From positions 39,643,984 through 39,707,983 of the forward strand of contig CM067504.1 of assembly GCA_034509495.1 (NCBI GenBank): 64,000 nt of DNA. Direction: 5' to 3'. A model generated the notes under the pieces. That model was not told the DNA's origin, ran no database searches, and worked only from the letters and a program-made list of their open reading frames with translations. Position 1 is the first letter of the stretch. Each line of letters starts with the position of its first letter. This document shows positions 1 to 11,378 of this stretch, in pieces. The position numbers and the translations under genes are program-made. The DNA is from Acestrorhynchus altus. Its lineage: Eukaryota; Chordata; Actinopteri; Characiformes; Acestrorhynchidae.

Positions 1-400
1 TTGGATGGTCTGATCTGGTCATGTGGGCAGTTGTGTTAAATGTTCTCCACTTGTTAAATGATGTTCCGGAACAGTGGAACGGCTGATTTCTAATTGTTCC
101 GAGATCTTTTGAAATCCCTTCCCAGACTTCTCTGCATCTACACCCTTCTTTCTGAAGACGTCAGAGAGCTCTTTGAATCTGGCCATGCTGATCCCACTCT
201 CTCCAACAATCAGGAGCAAACCAAACTAATGCCTGCGGTTTAAATTAGACAGGTTCTCTAATGTTTTAATCCTTTGCAGCTGAGGTTCTGCACCTGATTC
301 TAATTTTAGGCATTTTAAGCATTAATAAATGTGGGCGTGTCCTAACTTTTTCCTAACAAGAACTTATATCACCTCCATCTCTAAATTCTGCATTACAGAC
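1..400 (-). mobile_element. Tc1-like transposon relic, helix-turn-helix end
   Basis: Read on the minus strand, 19-219 encodes the N-terminal DNA-binding part of a Tc1-type transposase (MARFKELSD..., then FQKISEQLEISRSTV), the paired-like HTH seen in this family. The piece is cut off by the window edge. Around 340-400 it is followed by sequence resembling the opposite end of the same family, so the copy is rearranged. It lies in the intron before the last bok exon. No catalytic residues are present here, so it is a dead fragment. Confidence 0.75.
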
Positions 401-469
401 ATAAACCTTGTATCTTCATCAACCTTGTTCTAACAACAACTGCTAGAACATTGGAAATAAAGAAACAAG

Positions 470-660
470 TGCTGTCCAGTGACAGTTGTGTTGGTGCTGC
501 AATGCTGGACGAGCATTACTGATGTGAGGTACTGATGTTGGATGATTAATGGATCACAAATCAACTCCAACTCATCCTAAAGGTACTGGGTGGTGCTCTA
601 CCATGGACAAATACTGTGGGGCTTCATACCCCTGCTGTTAAGCATTGGACATGTTGAACT
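470..660. repeat. Dispersed repeat fragment, probably from a DNA transposon
   Basis: This stretch (around 'gtactgatgttggatga' and 'caactcatcctaaaggt') recurs in diverged form at about 20890-21050. It resembles a dispersed fish DNA-transposon family, but I assign it from memory of such repeats only. It occupies the intron upstream of the last bok exon. Confidence 0.35.
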
Positions 661-849
661 TGACATTTGGACCACCTTTTTCTCTGGATATTGAACTCTG
701 TGGGTGCCTCTAATTAGGCAAACTGATATACATTATGTCAATTAGAATAAGCATGTTTTTAATACATTGTAATTAACAATTAGATATACCAAGAAGATCA
801 AAATGCCTGTGTTTCTAATTTTAATGTGCTTCTGTCTCCTTTCACGCAG

Positions 850-975
850 ACTGATATCACAAAATGCGTTGTCAACATGGACCACAGCTTCCGCTCTCAT
901 TGGCTGGTGACGGCGGCCTGCACGTGCGTGCACTACCTGAAGACTGTGGTCTTCTACTTGCTGAGGGAGAAGTGA
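850..975 (+). CDS. bok: Bcl-2-related ovarian killer (BOK), last coding exon
   Basis: BOK is a multidomain pro-apoptotic Bcl-2 family protein that acts at ER and mitochondrial membranes. Only its last exon is in the window: acceptor ...cacgcag|ACT at 849/850, phase 0, 41 codons and TGA at 973-975. The peptide opens TDITKCVVNMDHSFRSHWLV and ends in a hydrophobic stretch plus LLREK. This fits the BH2 region (RSHWLV) and C-terminal membrane anchor of vertebrate BOK, whose human form ends similarly in LLPER. Upstream exons lie outside the window. Its place immediately before atg4b agrees with vertebrate synteny. A fish paralogue (boka or bokb) cannot be distinguished here. Confidence 0.85.
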   Translation, partial: TDITKCVVNMDHSFRSHWLVTAACTCVHYLKTVVFYLLREK

Positions 976-2210
976 GGAGCATGACCGTGGACAATGAAAG
1001 ACCGTAGACATACAGCCTCTCTTCCATTTTTGCTGGAAGGGGCAGCCATTCGATATTTGGGCACATCACTCCTCTCCGTGAGTTTACACACGTTTGCACT
1101 GTGCCTTTAATGGACTTTCCTGTGTTCATACAGTGGACGTCTTCACTCTCTGCCAGGCTTTGCTGTATGTTATGTCTGGATTGGACTGGATTTAGTGAGG
1201 GTCATAGTGCCTAGACTGCAGAAATCTCAGCAACATTCCGGAGGACGCAACCTGCGGGATTTGTAAAAACGCCGTGATGTGCATCAGCAGTGTTAAGTTT
1301 TGTTTTCGAAGCCATTAATCACCACTGCCTCTGCTTTCTCACAGGATGTCTCATTATTGGACTGCACTGTATCTTCTTCCACAGTAGCTTTAACGTTGAT
1401 ATTCACAATGCAGCAGTGCAATGGTAACTGGGGCCAGTGCTGATATCCAATATTTTTCATATATGATGCCAAATGCGATACATGGGCTTTTATAAAATAT
1501 GGAATTTCACATTATCAAATAGTATCAAATCTGTCCCACATAGCAGTTATCTGCTGATTCCCATTTCAACGTGTAGCTCCAATTAAACATAATTGGTCAA
1601 TGTACTTATGTTAATTTGCACCTTTTCTTCTTCATTCATTGTGTCTATTCATCATGAAATATTCCTGTTAATATAAAGACCATATTGTAAGAGACATTAA
1701 AAGGGCTTAAAACTAGATGTTTTATTTAGCTCAATGGAATGGCTGTCTATTGGAGGGTGAGAGACAGATTTAAAGACTTAAATAGGTCATGTTTTCAGTC
1801 GATTTTAAAGTACAATTTCTGTTCATATTTTAAATTTCATATATTGAGACGATAAGACACAAAACAAAACATGTCCTGCCACACAGAACACAATAACAGA
1901 TGTCTTCAGTGAGGATAAGTTAGTGTTTATCTACCTAAATCCTTCCAGTGTAGTTTTAGGCTGTTCTGTCACAAACTTTCTCAAACATGTAAGGAGTGTG
2001 TGATGTCTCTGTCTGGGCTGTAGCTGTGTAACTATATAATGTTGCAGTATGAACTTTGACCACATTCTAGGCACGCCACTGATAACCCAAACAGAAGGGG
2101 TTTCCACAATCTGCTTTATTTTAATTTTATTCTGTGAATAACTACACATTCCTGTTATTTGTGTTGGCATGTCACACTGACTGCTGAATAAAATATGAAA
2201 GAAACAGGCT
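976..2210 (+). other. Probable bok 3' UTR with poly(A) signals
   Basis: No coding capacity is recognised after the bok stop. The first canonical AATAAA after it is at 2187-2192, with a second at 2288-2293, so the 3' UTR probably runs about 1.2-1.3 kb. The sequence is AT-rich and without obvious transposon content. The end point is inferred from the signal only. Confidence 0.5.
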
Positions 2211-2316
2211 CATTGTTTGCCTCATTGAATGAATGTATCACAGTGTGAACACACACACCCACACGGGCATTTGTGCAAATGATTCATAATAAAACAACAG
2301 TCGTTCCGTTTATCAT

Positions 2317-2995
2317 ATACAGTCCAGTGAAAAGGACACACCATGAACAACTTTGACTTTAATATATTTAAACTTAATCAGGCCATCATTAGAGAGGACG
2401 TTGGAGGAGATTGTCTTATTTAAGCCTCAGACATTAGTTTGGTTTGCTCGCGTTGAAGTGAGTGGAGAACATTTAAAACAACTGCCCATATGACCAGATC
2501 CGAGTATCCCAGCAAGGTCAGCCCAAGAGCAGATCACAAAACGAGTAAAAAAGTTTACAACAAAAGGTCATATAACGGGGAGCTCTTGACACAGTTTAGG
2601 TCAAAGTGCAGTTTCTACCATCAGAAAGAGACAAATCGGCTTGATGTTCATGTGCAAGAAAGAGACCCTCCTAAAAAAGTACATTTACCAAAGGACTTCT
2701 GGAACAATATGCTTTGGACAGATGAATCTGATGAATCTGATGAAGAGCGTCTGTACAAAGACTGACGCTGAAACATCACAGAGCTGAAAGAATTCAGGAG
2801 GAGGAACATCTCTCTTCCAGTCGATGTCTGAGACGGTAGACGGTTCTAGAAACATCTAACTGACATTATTTTGGCCAGAGGTAATAACACGTAGGACATG
2901 TTCTTCTTTTTTATGGGTTATATCACCTCCAAATCTCAACATAGTAAACATGAAGATCAAATGTCCAGATGTTTACATATGTTAAAAAAAGACAT
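2317..2995 (+). mobile_element. Tc1-like transposon relic, internally deleted
   Basis: It starts with a terminal-repeat-like 'atacagtccagtgaaaagg' and ends near 'gatcaaatgtccagatg' and 'catatgttaaa', both of which recur in other copies here. Coding remnants include SEYPSKVSPRADHKTSKKVY and a C-terminal piece near 2760-2860. The transposase is frame-broken and lacks the catalytic core. It lies between bok and atg4b. Confidence 0.7.
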
Positions 2996-2999
2996 GTTT

Positions 3000-3732
3000 G
3001 CTATACTATCAGTCCAGCACATGCTGTCACTGCATTCAATGTAAAGGCATTTCCTTGTATTTTTATTCTTCTGACCGTCTCTGTCAGTCTGCCAGTACAC
3101 TTAAAATGAATGAAAGCAGATGAAGACACTGTAGGTGACACTGCAGGCCTCCACCTGACACTTTTGGGTTTTGCAAAGTAACTTTATTAGCAGGAATTAT
3201 AATAGCCGTGTATGTTATTGGGTGAAACTGGCGGTGTCTAAGGATAACCGTCAATACCAGAGCCTTTCATCATTAAAGTGCCTTGTGGGACAGCAAGGGA
3301 AGCAAGGCATCAAGTCAGTTTACTATTTCCAGTTTCAGATGCAGCCCCGTAAAACATTTTGTAACTTCATAACTTATGATTCAGTGTCATCATGTGGAGA
3401 ATGGCAGTATTGCAAGTCTGTCAGTAGAAGGCCACAGTCAGTCTGATATCTAAATAAAAGTTCTTTACCAATTTATCATTTTGACAATTTGGTGTATCCT
3501 TCTTCTAAATGTAAAGTAAAAGGTACACACACATCCCTTAAATCCTCATCAGTGTTTATTTATTAAATGAACACAAATGACCTTTTCCCACTAATTTTCC
3601 AATAATAATAATGATAATAATTATTAATATTTATTATTAATAAATAATTATTATTATTAACATAACAATAAATACACTAATAAAATAAAAAATATTTTTG
3701 ATTATACACATAATAAACATAATAAGATGGTG

Positions 3733-3783
<51 letters not shown>

Positions 3784-3830
3784 TCTGAATGCTTTACTAA
3801 GGTGTAGGTAAAGGTGGGCGGGGTCTCCGC
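3000..3830. other. Intergenic, AT-rich, with (AAT)n array at 3733-3783
   Basis: I recognise no gene between the Tc1 relic and the atg4b upstream region. From about 3598 the sequence becomes A/T-only and ends in a pure ATA trinucleotide array of about 17 units at 3733-3783. Open frames here are low-complexity artefacts (poly-Tyr on the minus strand). Confidence 0.7.
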
Positions 3831-4444
3831 GGGTCAGCTGACACTTTGTTGACATCAAGGTCTCACCAGTTTGCGCAACGTACGTGACTCAGTGACACGT
3901 GACTCTGGGCGCCGGCCTGTCCTGCCTCTGAGTCTCAGCAGATGCAAAGAGTGTATGTGTGTGAATGATGAAATACGAGTGAAGCAGTGAATATTAGTGA
4001 ACATTAGTGAATATTAGAGAACTGAACTTCCCCTAAACCTTTTATAGAGTTCAGTGGCCGGGCGGACACGCCCACATTCCCCAGCCGGCTACGTAATGTT
4101 TACACTGTGGCCAGTCCTGGAAGATCAAAACACGGCGTGTGTGGATATTCTTCACGTTACTGTTTATTGCGCGTCCAGAAAAATCGAGGACGATCACGCA
4201 CAACAGAGAATTGAGTCAGAGTTTAATCTACGTGCCCAGAAAGGTTTTTAAAGCCGCAATAATAAAACCGGTGTGTTTTTATCGCCTTCCAGGACATTTA
4301 GAACCGCCCGCGCCGCTGTTGGGGAATTCTATTGGCTGAAATGTTTTTTGCGCCCGCCCTAACGCACGCTGAGCTTGTTTGCTATTGGCTGAGGGCGGTG
4401 TCGCTCAGAGACGGCCCAACAAGGTAGTGTGAAGCAGGGTCGGG
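3830..4444 (+). promoter_or_regulatory. atg4b promoter and 5' UTR region
   Basis: Base composition switches at about 3810 from AT-rich to CpG-bearing sequence that runs into the atg4b start codon. Two CCAAT boxes in reverse form (ATTGG) occur at about 4331-4335 and 4383-4387, within about 115 bp of the ATG. Further upstream are TGACTCA (3885-3891, AP-1-like) and an E-box (3896-3901). There is no TATA box at an obvious position, which is usual for a housekeeping gene. The transcription start is not determined. Confidence 0.6.
3894..3903. promoter_or_regulatory. CLEAR-like E-box GACACGTGAC upstream of atg4b
   Basis: GACACGTGAC matches the TFEB/TFE3 CLEAR consensus GTCACGTGAC at 9 of 10 positions, around a perfect CACGTG core. 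It lies about 540 bp upstream of the atg4b ATG, next to a second half-site TACGTGAC at 3881-3888. CLEAR sites control lysosome and autophagy genes, so the location is apt, but binding is inferred. Confidence 0.45.
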
Positions 4445-7400
4445 ATGGATGCAGGTAAGAAAACACTGAGCAAAACCATCACTTTGTGTTTTTTACGGGT
4501 TAAAGTCGCTGTTTAAAGGAGTCTGGATTGAACCACATGATACTGGGCACTTTTATGAGGCGGTGGGGTGGGTGTCAAGGTTGTGGATGATGAATATAGT
4601 GTGTTTTTCCACCAGCTGCTCCTGGACTGCAGGGACCCAAACACCCAGATGGGGCAGTTTATCACTGTTTATCACTGTTTATCTCCAACTTTACAGATTT
4701 ATTCATCAGATTTACCTGTAAACACCTCAAACACCACATTTACACACTCCCTGGATGGGAGATGTCTGACTACAGATCACATACCTGCTGTTAAACAGAG
4801 TAAAGTTGACCAAAATGGCATTGTTTATGTAAAAAACATGTTATTCTTGCAGTGAAGGGATTATGTAGTGCCACCAGAGAGACACAGTAGCTCTAGGTCC
4901 TTTAAATGAAGGACATGGCCTGTTCCAGATCTTCAGGAGGTCACACATCATCCTGGATTGGAGCAGTGGTTCCACCCCTGCAGACAACCTGCCACTGTCC
5001 TAAAACCATCCTGGAAGGGATGGAAGATCGTATTTCTAACAGAATGAGTGAAATGCCAATCTGTCGTAGGGAAGGTTTTTTGCTGCACATCTGCAGCCGT
5101 GATGTGTGCCAGATCAAATCAGAAATGATGCGTGCACAGTCTTGCAAATGATGGAAAAGCAGCATCGCAGAAATCTGAAACAATGAAGATCAGTGCACTG
5201 GAATGTAAGGCTCCGGTGAGCAAGGCAAAGGTAACGATAGCAAGGAAAGAAACCTGTGGAGGAACCGAGACTTGCAAAGGGGGGACCCCTACTCCTCTGC
5301 TCAGACCACTCATAGATGATTGATCAGATGGCACCAGACCACCACAAATGTGCAGTCATGCTCAGGAGTAATGATGGTGCATGGTGGACGATGGGGAAGC
5401 TGGGTAAAGAGATGGATTTAGTGGCAGGATGACTGCACCAATATCTCACTTCACCACGGTTCCTTATCTCCATGTCCCTGCAGGGAGATTTGGAGATTTA
5501 TCTAAAGGTAGATGTTCATCAGACATTACAACTAAAAGCTCAAATTTTCAGATTAGGCTTGAAGACTCCAACTGTGTCTGAGATCTCTCCATCATAGAAA
5601 GCACTATGAGATCTTTATTGTATCAGAGGGGGCTTGAGGAGAATGGAAGAGCGTCTGTACAAAGACTGACGCTGAAACATCACAGAGCTGCACGAATTCT
5701 GCCTGGAGGAGTGGGAACGTCTTTCTTCCACCCAATGTAATGGACTGGTAAACAGTTGTAGGACACCTCTAGTTGACATCATTTCAGTCAAAAGAGGAAA
5801 TACCAGTTATTAGGGTATAGTGTGTCCTAATTTGTTCCTCATTAGAAAATTGCATTTCTATTAATGACTTTTTACCAATGCTTTTTAAAATATTTAAATT
5901 TAGTTTAGTTATATCACATCTTTCTTTGTTAAAATGAAGATCAAATGTCTGTTTATTAAACACTAAATACAGTAGTCACTGGTGTTCATGGCGTGTCCTG
6001 ACTGCCACAACCGCAATATCACCGTACAGCTGAACACACTTGAGGATGTCAGCTGACATACACACATTAGGCTCACTGCTCTGCGTGATTAGGGGGAAAG
6101 GGAGGGTCATCCTGCCCACCCAGAGAGCATCAGGACCATTATGCTCTCTTGGACTCTCAGCTGCCGATAATGGTGGATCAAACTCGCCATCTCCTAGTGC
6201 TTCATATATTATACGAACGCATTATTTAGGCCAGCTGATTACACCGTTGGCAACTATATTTTCATAGTACAATGAAAGTACTTTCACTACTAACACTTAT
6301 ATTACTCCTCCCACAGCTACGCTCACATATGACACACTGCGCTTTGGGGAGTTTGAGGATTTCCCAGAGACGCCAGAGCCTGTCTGGATCCTGGGGAAAC
6401 AGTTCAATGCACTAAAGGGTACGTTTAATTAGGTCTCAGTGGAATTGCAATGGAATTGATGTGTGGAAGTATGTTGCTGAGCTCTTCTTTGTTTTGCAGA
6501 GAAGGAAGATATTCTGTCTGACATTACTTCACGAATGTGGTTCACCTACAGAAAGAACTTTCAGCCAATCGGTGAGTGTCAAGCTTGCCCACACTTGGCA
6601 GGGTCAGTTCATGCAATGGATTTAGTAGATAAATCACACAAACTCAGAATGTGTTGATTTCTCACACTTTCAACAAAGAGCAATCATTCACCTCAATCAT
6701 TTTTGCCTACCTCAACTAGGCTCTGCAATATTTACATATATCCCAGTATTGCCCATTATGGAGCCTTATACCCCTCTATCTCACACCTGCACTCACTCAA
6801 AAGGTTCAGATTTATTTGCTCCAGAGTCCTACTTTATTTTAAACTGAGCTGTCACATTTATGCTGAGCTGTCACATTAAACTGGTCATCTGTTACAGGAG
6901 GGACTGGACCTACATCTGATACTGGCTGGGGCTGCATGCTGCGGTGCGGGCAGATGATCCTGGCGGAAGCCTTGATCCGCAGACACATGGGTCGAGGTAC
7001 GCCGTACGCCTGTATGGTTCATGTCTTTCTTTCTTCCCTTCACGTCCTACTTTGACATTAAAGTAATGTCTTGCGTTTTGTCAGACTGGAAATGGGTAGC
7101 AGGCCAGCGACCGAGAGAGGAGTACGTCAGCATCCTCAATGCCTTTATAGACAAGAAAGACAGCTACTATTCCATCCACCAGATTGGTAAAATGCATTCT
7201 TGCTCTTGAGTGATATGTTGTTTAATTACCCAGAGTGCATTAGCAGTGCTGTATTCACCGATCAGGTATATTGATTGAACTGGCTCACAGTTGCTTACCC
7301 CTCTTTCCTTCAGCTCAGATGGGGGTGGGAGAAGGCAAGTCCATAGGCCAGTGGTACGGCCCTAACACAGTGGCACAGGTACTCAAGTAAGTTTAGGCGC

Positions 7401-10400
7401 CTCAATGGATATGTTTCCAACAATCACTGAATAGTGTTATTTCCCCCGTCAAATGTAGGACATGGTAATGCATCCTGTGACGTGCAGCCAGGCCTACACT
7501 GTGCGATTACCATCACAGCTTCATGAAACTTCCAGGCAATTGAACATCAGCTATGTCTTGCCGATGATTTTCACGTATCAGGTTGATGAAAGATCGTACC
7601 GGCACGAATAATGTTGGCAAATCTCTACTAGCCTGGCCTCCAAGTCTTCGGTCCATGCAATGTGTTGCATTGCCATCATTATTTGTTGTCACGGGGTAGA
7701 TGTGCAAATGTGGCCGTGATGACAAGAAATTGGATCAGGAGACAGCTTGAACTGAGACAAGCGATCAAAATTTCGAATATGTCAGAAATCTGATTGTCTG
7801 ACTGGGCCGGTCATGAAATTCGATCAGCTATGACCGAATTGGGATTAAAATTAGGCTAAAATCACAGTGTATGACTTAAGTATGGCTTAATTAGACTATT
7901 TCTAGCTATTTCTGTCTTCTTGTTATTCTCTTTTTTGTGCAAGCGGCTCAATGACACTGACCATCGTGGTTTCCCGTCCCACAGGAAGCTGGCAGTGTTT
8001 GACACCTGGAGTCGACTGGCAATTCACGTAGCCATGGACAATACTGTGGTCATTGAGGAAATCAGTGAGTAGTCGTTGATAAAATGTGGATACTTAAATC
8101 CTCTCAAATATCGGCAAACACTGTGGGCAGGTTTAAAGTGTACTGTAGACCATGGTTTGGATTAATATTTGTAAAATCAGATACAGGTACAGAAAGCTCC
8201 CCAACGTTGTTCTGTGAGGAATTTGAAAGGTCTTCTCTGGAATGTCCATGCTTCAGTGAACATCTGTGGGATGAGGTGGAGCTTAATTTGCAATCCAGGC
8301 CTAATCAGCCATCATCACTGCCTGACTTTAGTTATAAATTTGTGTTACGTGTGACTGAACGCATTCAGTCTTCAGCAGCAACATTCCAAAGCTTTTACTG
8401 CAGAAAAGGAGGAAAAGCTCCAAAACACCATGTATTTAATAGTGATGTGAGCATGTGAAGAAGCTTTATGTTAAGTGGAGTTTTTGTTTCTCTGTCATTG
8501 CTTAAAGAACCATTGTTTTGGAGTGTATCCAAAACCATAAGTACTGGAATAGTACAGTGAGCTTGACTTTCATCTTATCTGCCCAGTTTATTGAACATCT
8601 CAGCAAAATATGAAGAACAAACTGCAATGTTAATATTCCTACACCCAAGAGAACACTATGGTCTGTGTTTGTTGGCTCCTTCAGAGAGGTTGTGTATGCC
8701 ATGGCTGGACTTCGAGAGGGGTGCGTGTGCAGAGCCAGAGGTACCCCAGGAGATGAACGGCTGTCTGGAAGGGGCGTGTGCACTGGCCGAGGAGGCTCTC
8801 TGGAAACCACTTGTTCTGCTGATCCCCCTGCGACTAGGCCTCAGTGACATTAACGAAGCCTACATCGAGACCCTAAAGGTAAGATCAAGCAGGATTGGCA
8901 CAGTTAAAGAGTTCATCTGTGTATTTTTATATTAAAAAATGATCCAAAATGACAAAAAAAAAAGTCCAAAATCAACGTCTCTCTTTCTGTCAATCTTCTC
9001 CACAGCAATGCTTCATGATGCCTCAGTCTTTAGGAGTAATCGGTGGAAAGCCAAACAGCGCACATTACTTCATCGGCTTTGTCGGTAAGCGTAGTCAATG
9101 CTGAATGTTGGAGATACGGTGCCTGCCACTTGAAGTCTACCTTATGGCTGTGCCTCACTCGTGCTGCCCCCTGCAGGCGAGGAGCTCATATACCTGGACC
9201 CCCATACGACTCAGCCGGCTGTGGAGCCGTGTGAAAGTGGCCATATTCAGGACGACTCCTATCACTGCCAACACCCACCCTGCCGCATGCACATCTGTGA
9301 ACTCGACCCCTCCATAGCTGCTGTAAGTAGTATTCGTTGCGAGTGATCTGATCATCCACTGTTGTGTAGGTGGGTCGTAGGGCTGCCAGAGAAACTTAAC
9401 AGGTCATATGTTGGCGATCCATCAATCAGTAACGGGATAAAACAAACAGTGGCTTATTAGCAGGGCTGTCCGGGGAACTGTATAAATTAAAACTCTTACC
9501 TGGAACTGGAAACACCCCTTGAGGCTGGAACGAACCCCGTCTCTTTTTAATGAATGATCACAGGACCCCGTTTTTTAACAGTCAAAAAACGTTTAATCTC
9601 TTTGAGACGAGTGAACCATCTGCACACCGGAATATGTTCCTGCAGCTATGATGAAATGGGTTACTAAGAGTGTTATATTCCTAAAAACTACAACTAAAGA
9701 AGCCATTTTCAGACACACATTGCGTGACAATCTGGTCCTGCAGCATCATCTAATATTGATCTCTTTTTCAGGGTTTCTTCTGTCAGACGGAGGACGACTT
9801 TGACGACTGGTGTGTGCATATTCGAAAAGTGAGTCTTCTTTCTGGGGCTTGCTTTTCAAACTAAGTACAGATGATCTGCATCAGCCTCTTTTGAGATGTA
9901 CACTTATTTTGCAGTTGTCAAGCTGCAGAGGAGGTCTTCCTATGTTTGAGCTGGTAGACAGTCAGCCCTCACATCTAATCAACACTGAAGTCCTTAATCT
10001 CACTCCAGGTAAGGGATCCACCAGTGTATCATTTATAGTTTGATATGTGGTTTCTCAGATAAACTGAACCTCAAGTTGAGCTCCACTGCTTTGCCTTCAG
10101 ACAGAAGGTTGTAGATGCAGATGAGTCTGGGAAGTGATTTAAAAAGATCTCAAAACTATTAGAAATCAGTTGTTTCACTGTCCGGAACATCTCTTACAAC
10201 TGGAGAACTATTTAAACACCTGCCCACACCCAGAGTCTCCAACAACCCTAAAATATAATGGGATCTACAATTTGACAGAGAACACCTATACAAAGAGCAG
10301 GAATTGTGGAAAGTGCTTTGGACAGATGACAGCTGTGAAGCATGGTGGTGGGAGTGTGATGGTTTGGGTCTGTAGATCTCTCCATCATAGAAACCACTAT

Positions 10401-10734
10401 GAGATCTTTATTGTATCAGAGGGGGTTTGAGGAGAATGTAGGAGCATCTGCACAAAGACGCTGAAACATCACAGAGCTGAAAGAATTGGAGGAGTGGGAA
10501 TGTCTTACGTTCAGTTATGTGTTTAGTTATTTGTTAAAATATGCTAAAGTCAAAGGTGTTCATGGGGTGTCCTAACGTTTTTACGTTGCCTCTAAATGAT
10601 GATGGACATTTCAATTCTCAGAGTGTGAAGTCTTATCTAACAGTATGAATCCCTCCGCAGATTTCTCCGACTCGGACCGACTCGAGCGTTTTTTTGATTC
10701 TGAAGACGAAGAATTTGAGATCCTGTCTTTGTGA
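4445..10734 (+). CDS. atg4b: Cysteine protease ATG4B (autophagy)
   Basis: ATG4B cleaves the C-terminus of LC3/GABARAP (ATG8) precursors and delipidates them during autophagosome formation in the cytosol. Thirteen exons: 4445-4454, 6317-6418, 6500-6571, 6898-6996, 7085-7186, 7314-7386, 7985-8064, 8685-8878, 9006-9084, 9177-9322, 9772-9828, 9915-10008, 10661-10734. All have AG/GT borders, and they total 1182 nt, 393 aa, the same length as human ATG4B. The protein begins MDAATLTYDTLRFGEFEDFP. The catalytic Cys is residue 74 (TSDTGWGC74MLRCGQM); the Asp/His pair is in YLDPHTTQPAV (about residues 278/280). The C-terminus FEILSL is a LIR-type ATG8-binding motif. Residues coded by the start of exon 8 (about 180-210) diverge from the human loop. 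Transposon relics sit in introns 1, 6, 7 and 12. Identification is secure. Confidence 0.97.
4455..5574. other. atg4b intron 1, first part; no recognised feature
   Basis: I see no gene or assignable repeat in this part of the intron. Short open frames around 4900-5330 on both strands show no known motif. The stretch could be an unrecognised old repeat. Confidence 0.5.
5575..6003 (+). mobile_element. Tc1-like relic in atg4b intron 1
   Basis: It begins with 'gatctctccatcatagaaa', continues through the C-terminal transposase remnant near 5640-5770, and ends in the family terminal region ('gatcaaatgtctg', then 'ggtgttcatggcgtgtcct'). The HTH and catalytic core are absent. Same strand as atg4b. 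Confidence 0.75.
7491..7876. mobile_element. Candidate MITE with inverted ends in atg4b intron 6
   Basis: The left end 'cctacactgtgcgatta' and the reverse complement of the right end ('atacactgtgatttta') match over most of 16 positions, giving a unit of about 385 bp with no transposase. This is the layout of a non-autonomous DNA element. Family and target-site duplication were not established. Confidence 0.45.
8220..8410 (+). mobile_element. mariner/Tc1 transposase C-terminal fragment in atg4b intron 7
   Basis: The open frame carries SEHLWDEVELNLQSRPNQP followed by SSLPDF, then a diverged AATFQSF segment. This matches the last catalytic block of a mariner-type DDE/D transposase (consensus EHLWDEL...RRLRARP...PTSLPDL). 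It differs from the abundant Tc1 family here. There is no start or upstream catalytic motif, so it is a pseudogene fragment. Confidence 0.65.
10090..10590 (+). mobile_element. Tc1-like relic in atg4b intron 12
   Basis: It includes an HTH remnant ('aaagatctcaaaactatt...aaatcag'), the GGGSVMVW block at about 10344-10370, 'ccatcatagaaaccactat', the deletion junction and a C-terminal piece, then 'ggtgttcatggggtgtccta' at the terminus. The shared internal deletion removes the later catalytic residues. Confidence 0.8.
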
Positions 10735-11235
10735 AGATGAGGAAGAGTGAGTCTTCAACTGACAGCTGGGCGTTAGACTCCCCTCAGCGGAGGTAAAGGG
10801 GTCGGAGAGGAGTAGTACCACTGACATGACATGAAGCCTGCCTTGCATTTGGTGGCACAGGCACCTGCGTCAAACACAGCTTTCCGCTCTACAGCTATAC
10901 TGACTGCTCTGTGTCATTCTGAGTAAACCCTGAGGCCACAGGTCACAGACGCTCAGGATTATCTCAGTATGCACACACTCACATTAATGTGTATCCATTT
11001 TGAGTCTTAACACTTTGCTATTTTCAAGTGATATGGTGCCTTTTACCCCCTACCCTAATGCAGATTTGCCATAACTCACTTTCGGTGGTCATCAGGAGCA
11101 TGGCTGATCAGTTTTGATTTCGAGTGTGCTCTCGAACGTCTGTAGCAACTTGTGAACGAAAGCCAAGGTGGGAAGGTTACAGACCAAGTAGGTTAGCTTG
11201 TGTAATACAGTATATTTAAAATATCTGTATACAAG

Positions 11236-11256
11236 TTTATTTTAAGATTATTTATT
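11236..11256 (-). terminator. dtymk poly(A) signals
   Basis: Two TTTATT motifs on the plus strand (11236-11241 and 11251-11256) read AATAAA on the minus strand, 123-143 nt beyond the dtymk stop. They lie upstream, in plus-strand terms, of the atg4b signal, so the two 3' UTRs should overlap. Confidence 0.6.
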
Positions 11257-11295
11257 TACCCAACTGTTCATTTTAATTACGGTGAAAAACAAAGA

Positions 11296-11301
11296 AATAA
11301 A
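11296..11301 (+). terminator. atg4b poly(A) signal
   Basis: AATAAA lies 562 nt after the atg4b stop in the 3' UTR (10735 to about 11320). It is the first canonical signal after the stop. Confidence 0.6.
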
Positions 11302-11378
11302 AAAAAAATTACAACAAGTATCATGTTACCCTCGTGGATCACGTATTGCACTGTGTGCTGAGTGTCGAGTAGACCTCG

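Noticed and set aside
3637..3858. Poly-Tyr open frame on minus
   Set aside because: Translation of an AAT trinucleotide array.
8084..8458. 124-codon open frame in atg4b intron 7 as an independent gene
   Set aside because: Its recognisable part is a mariner-type transposase C-terminal block and the rest lies in intron sequence between two proven atg4b exons.
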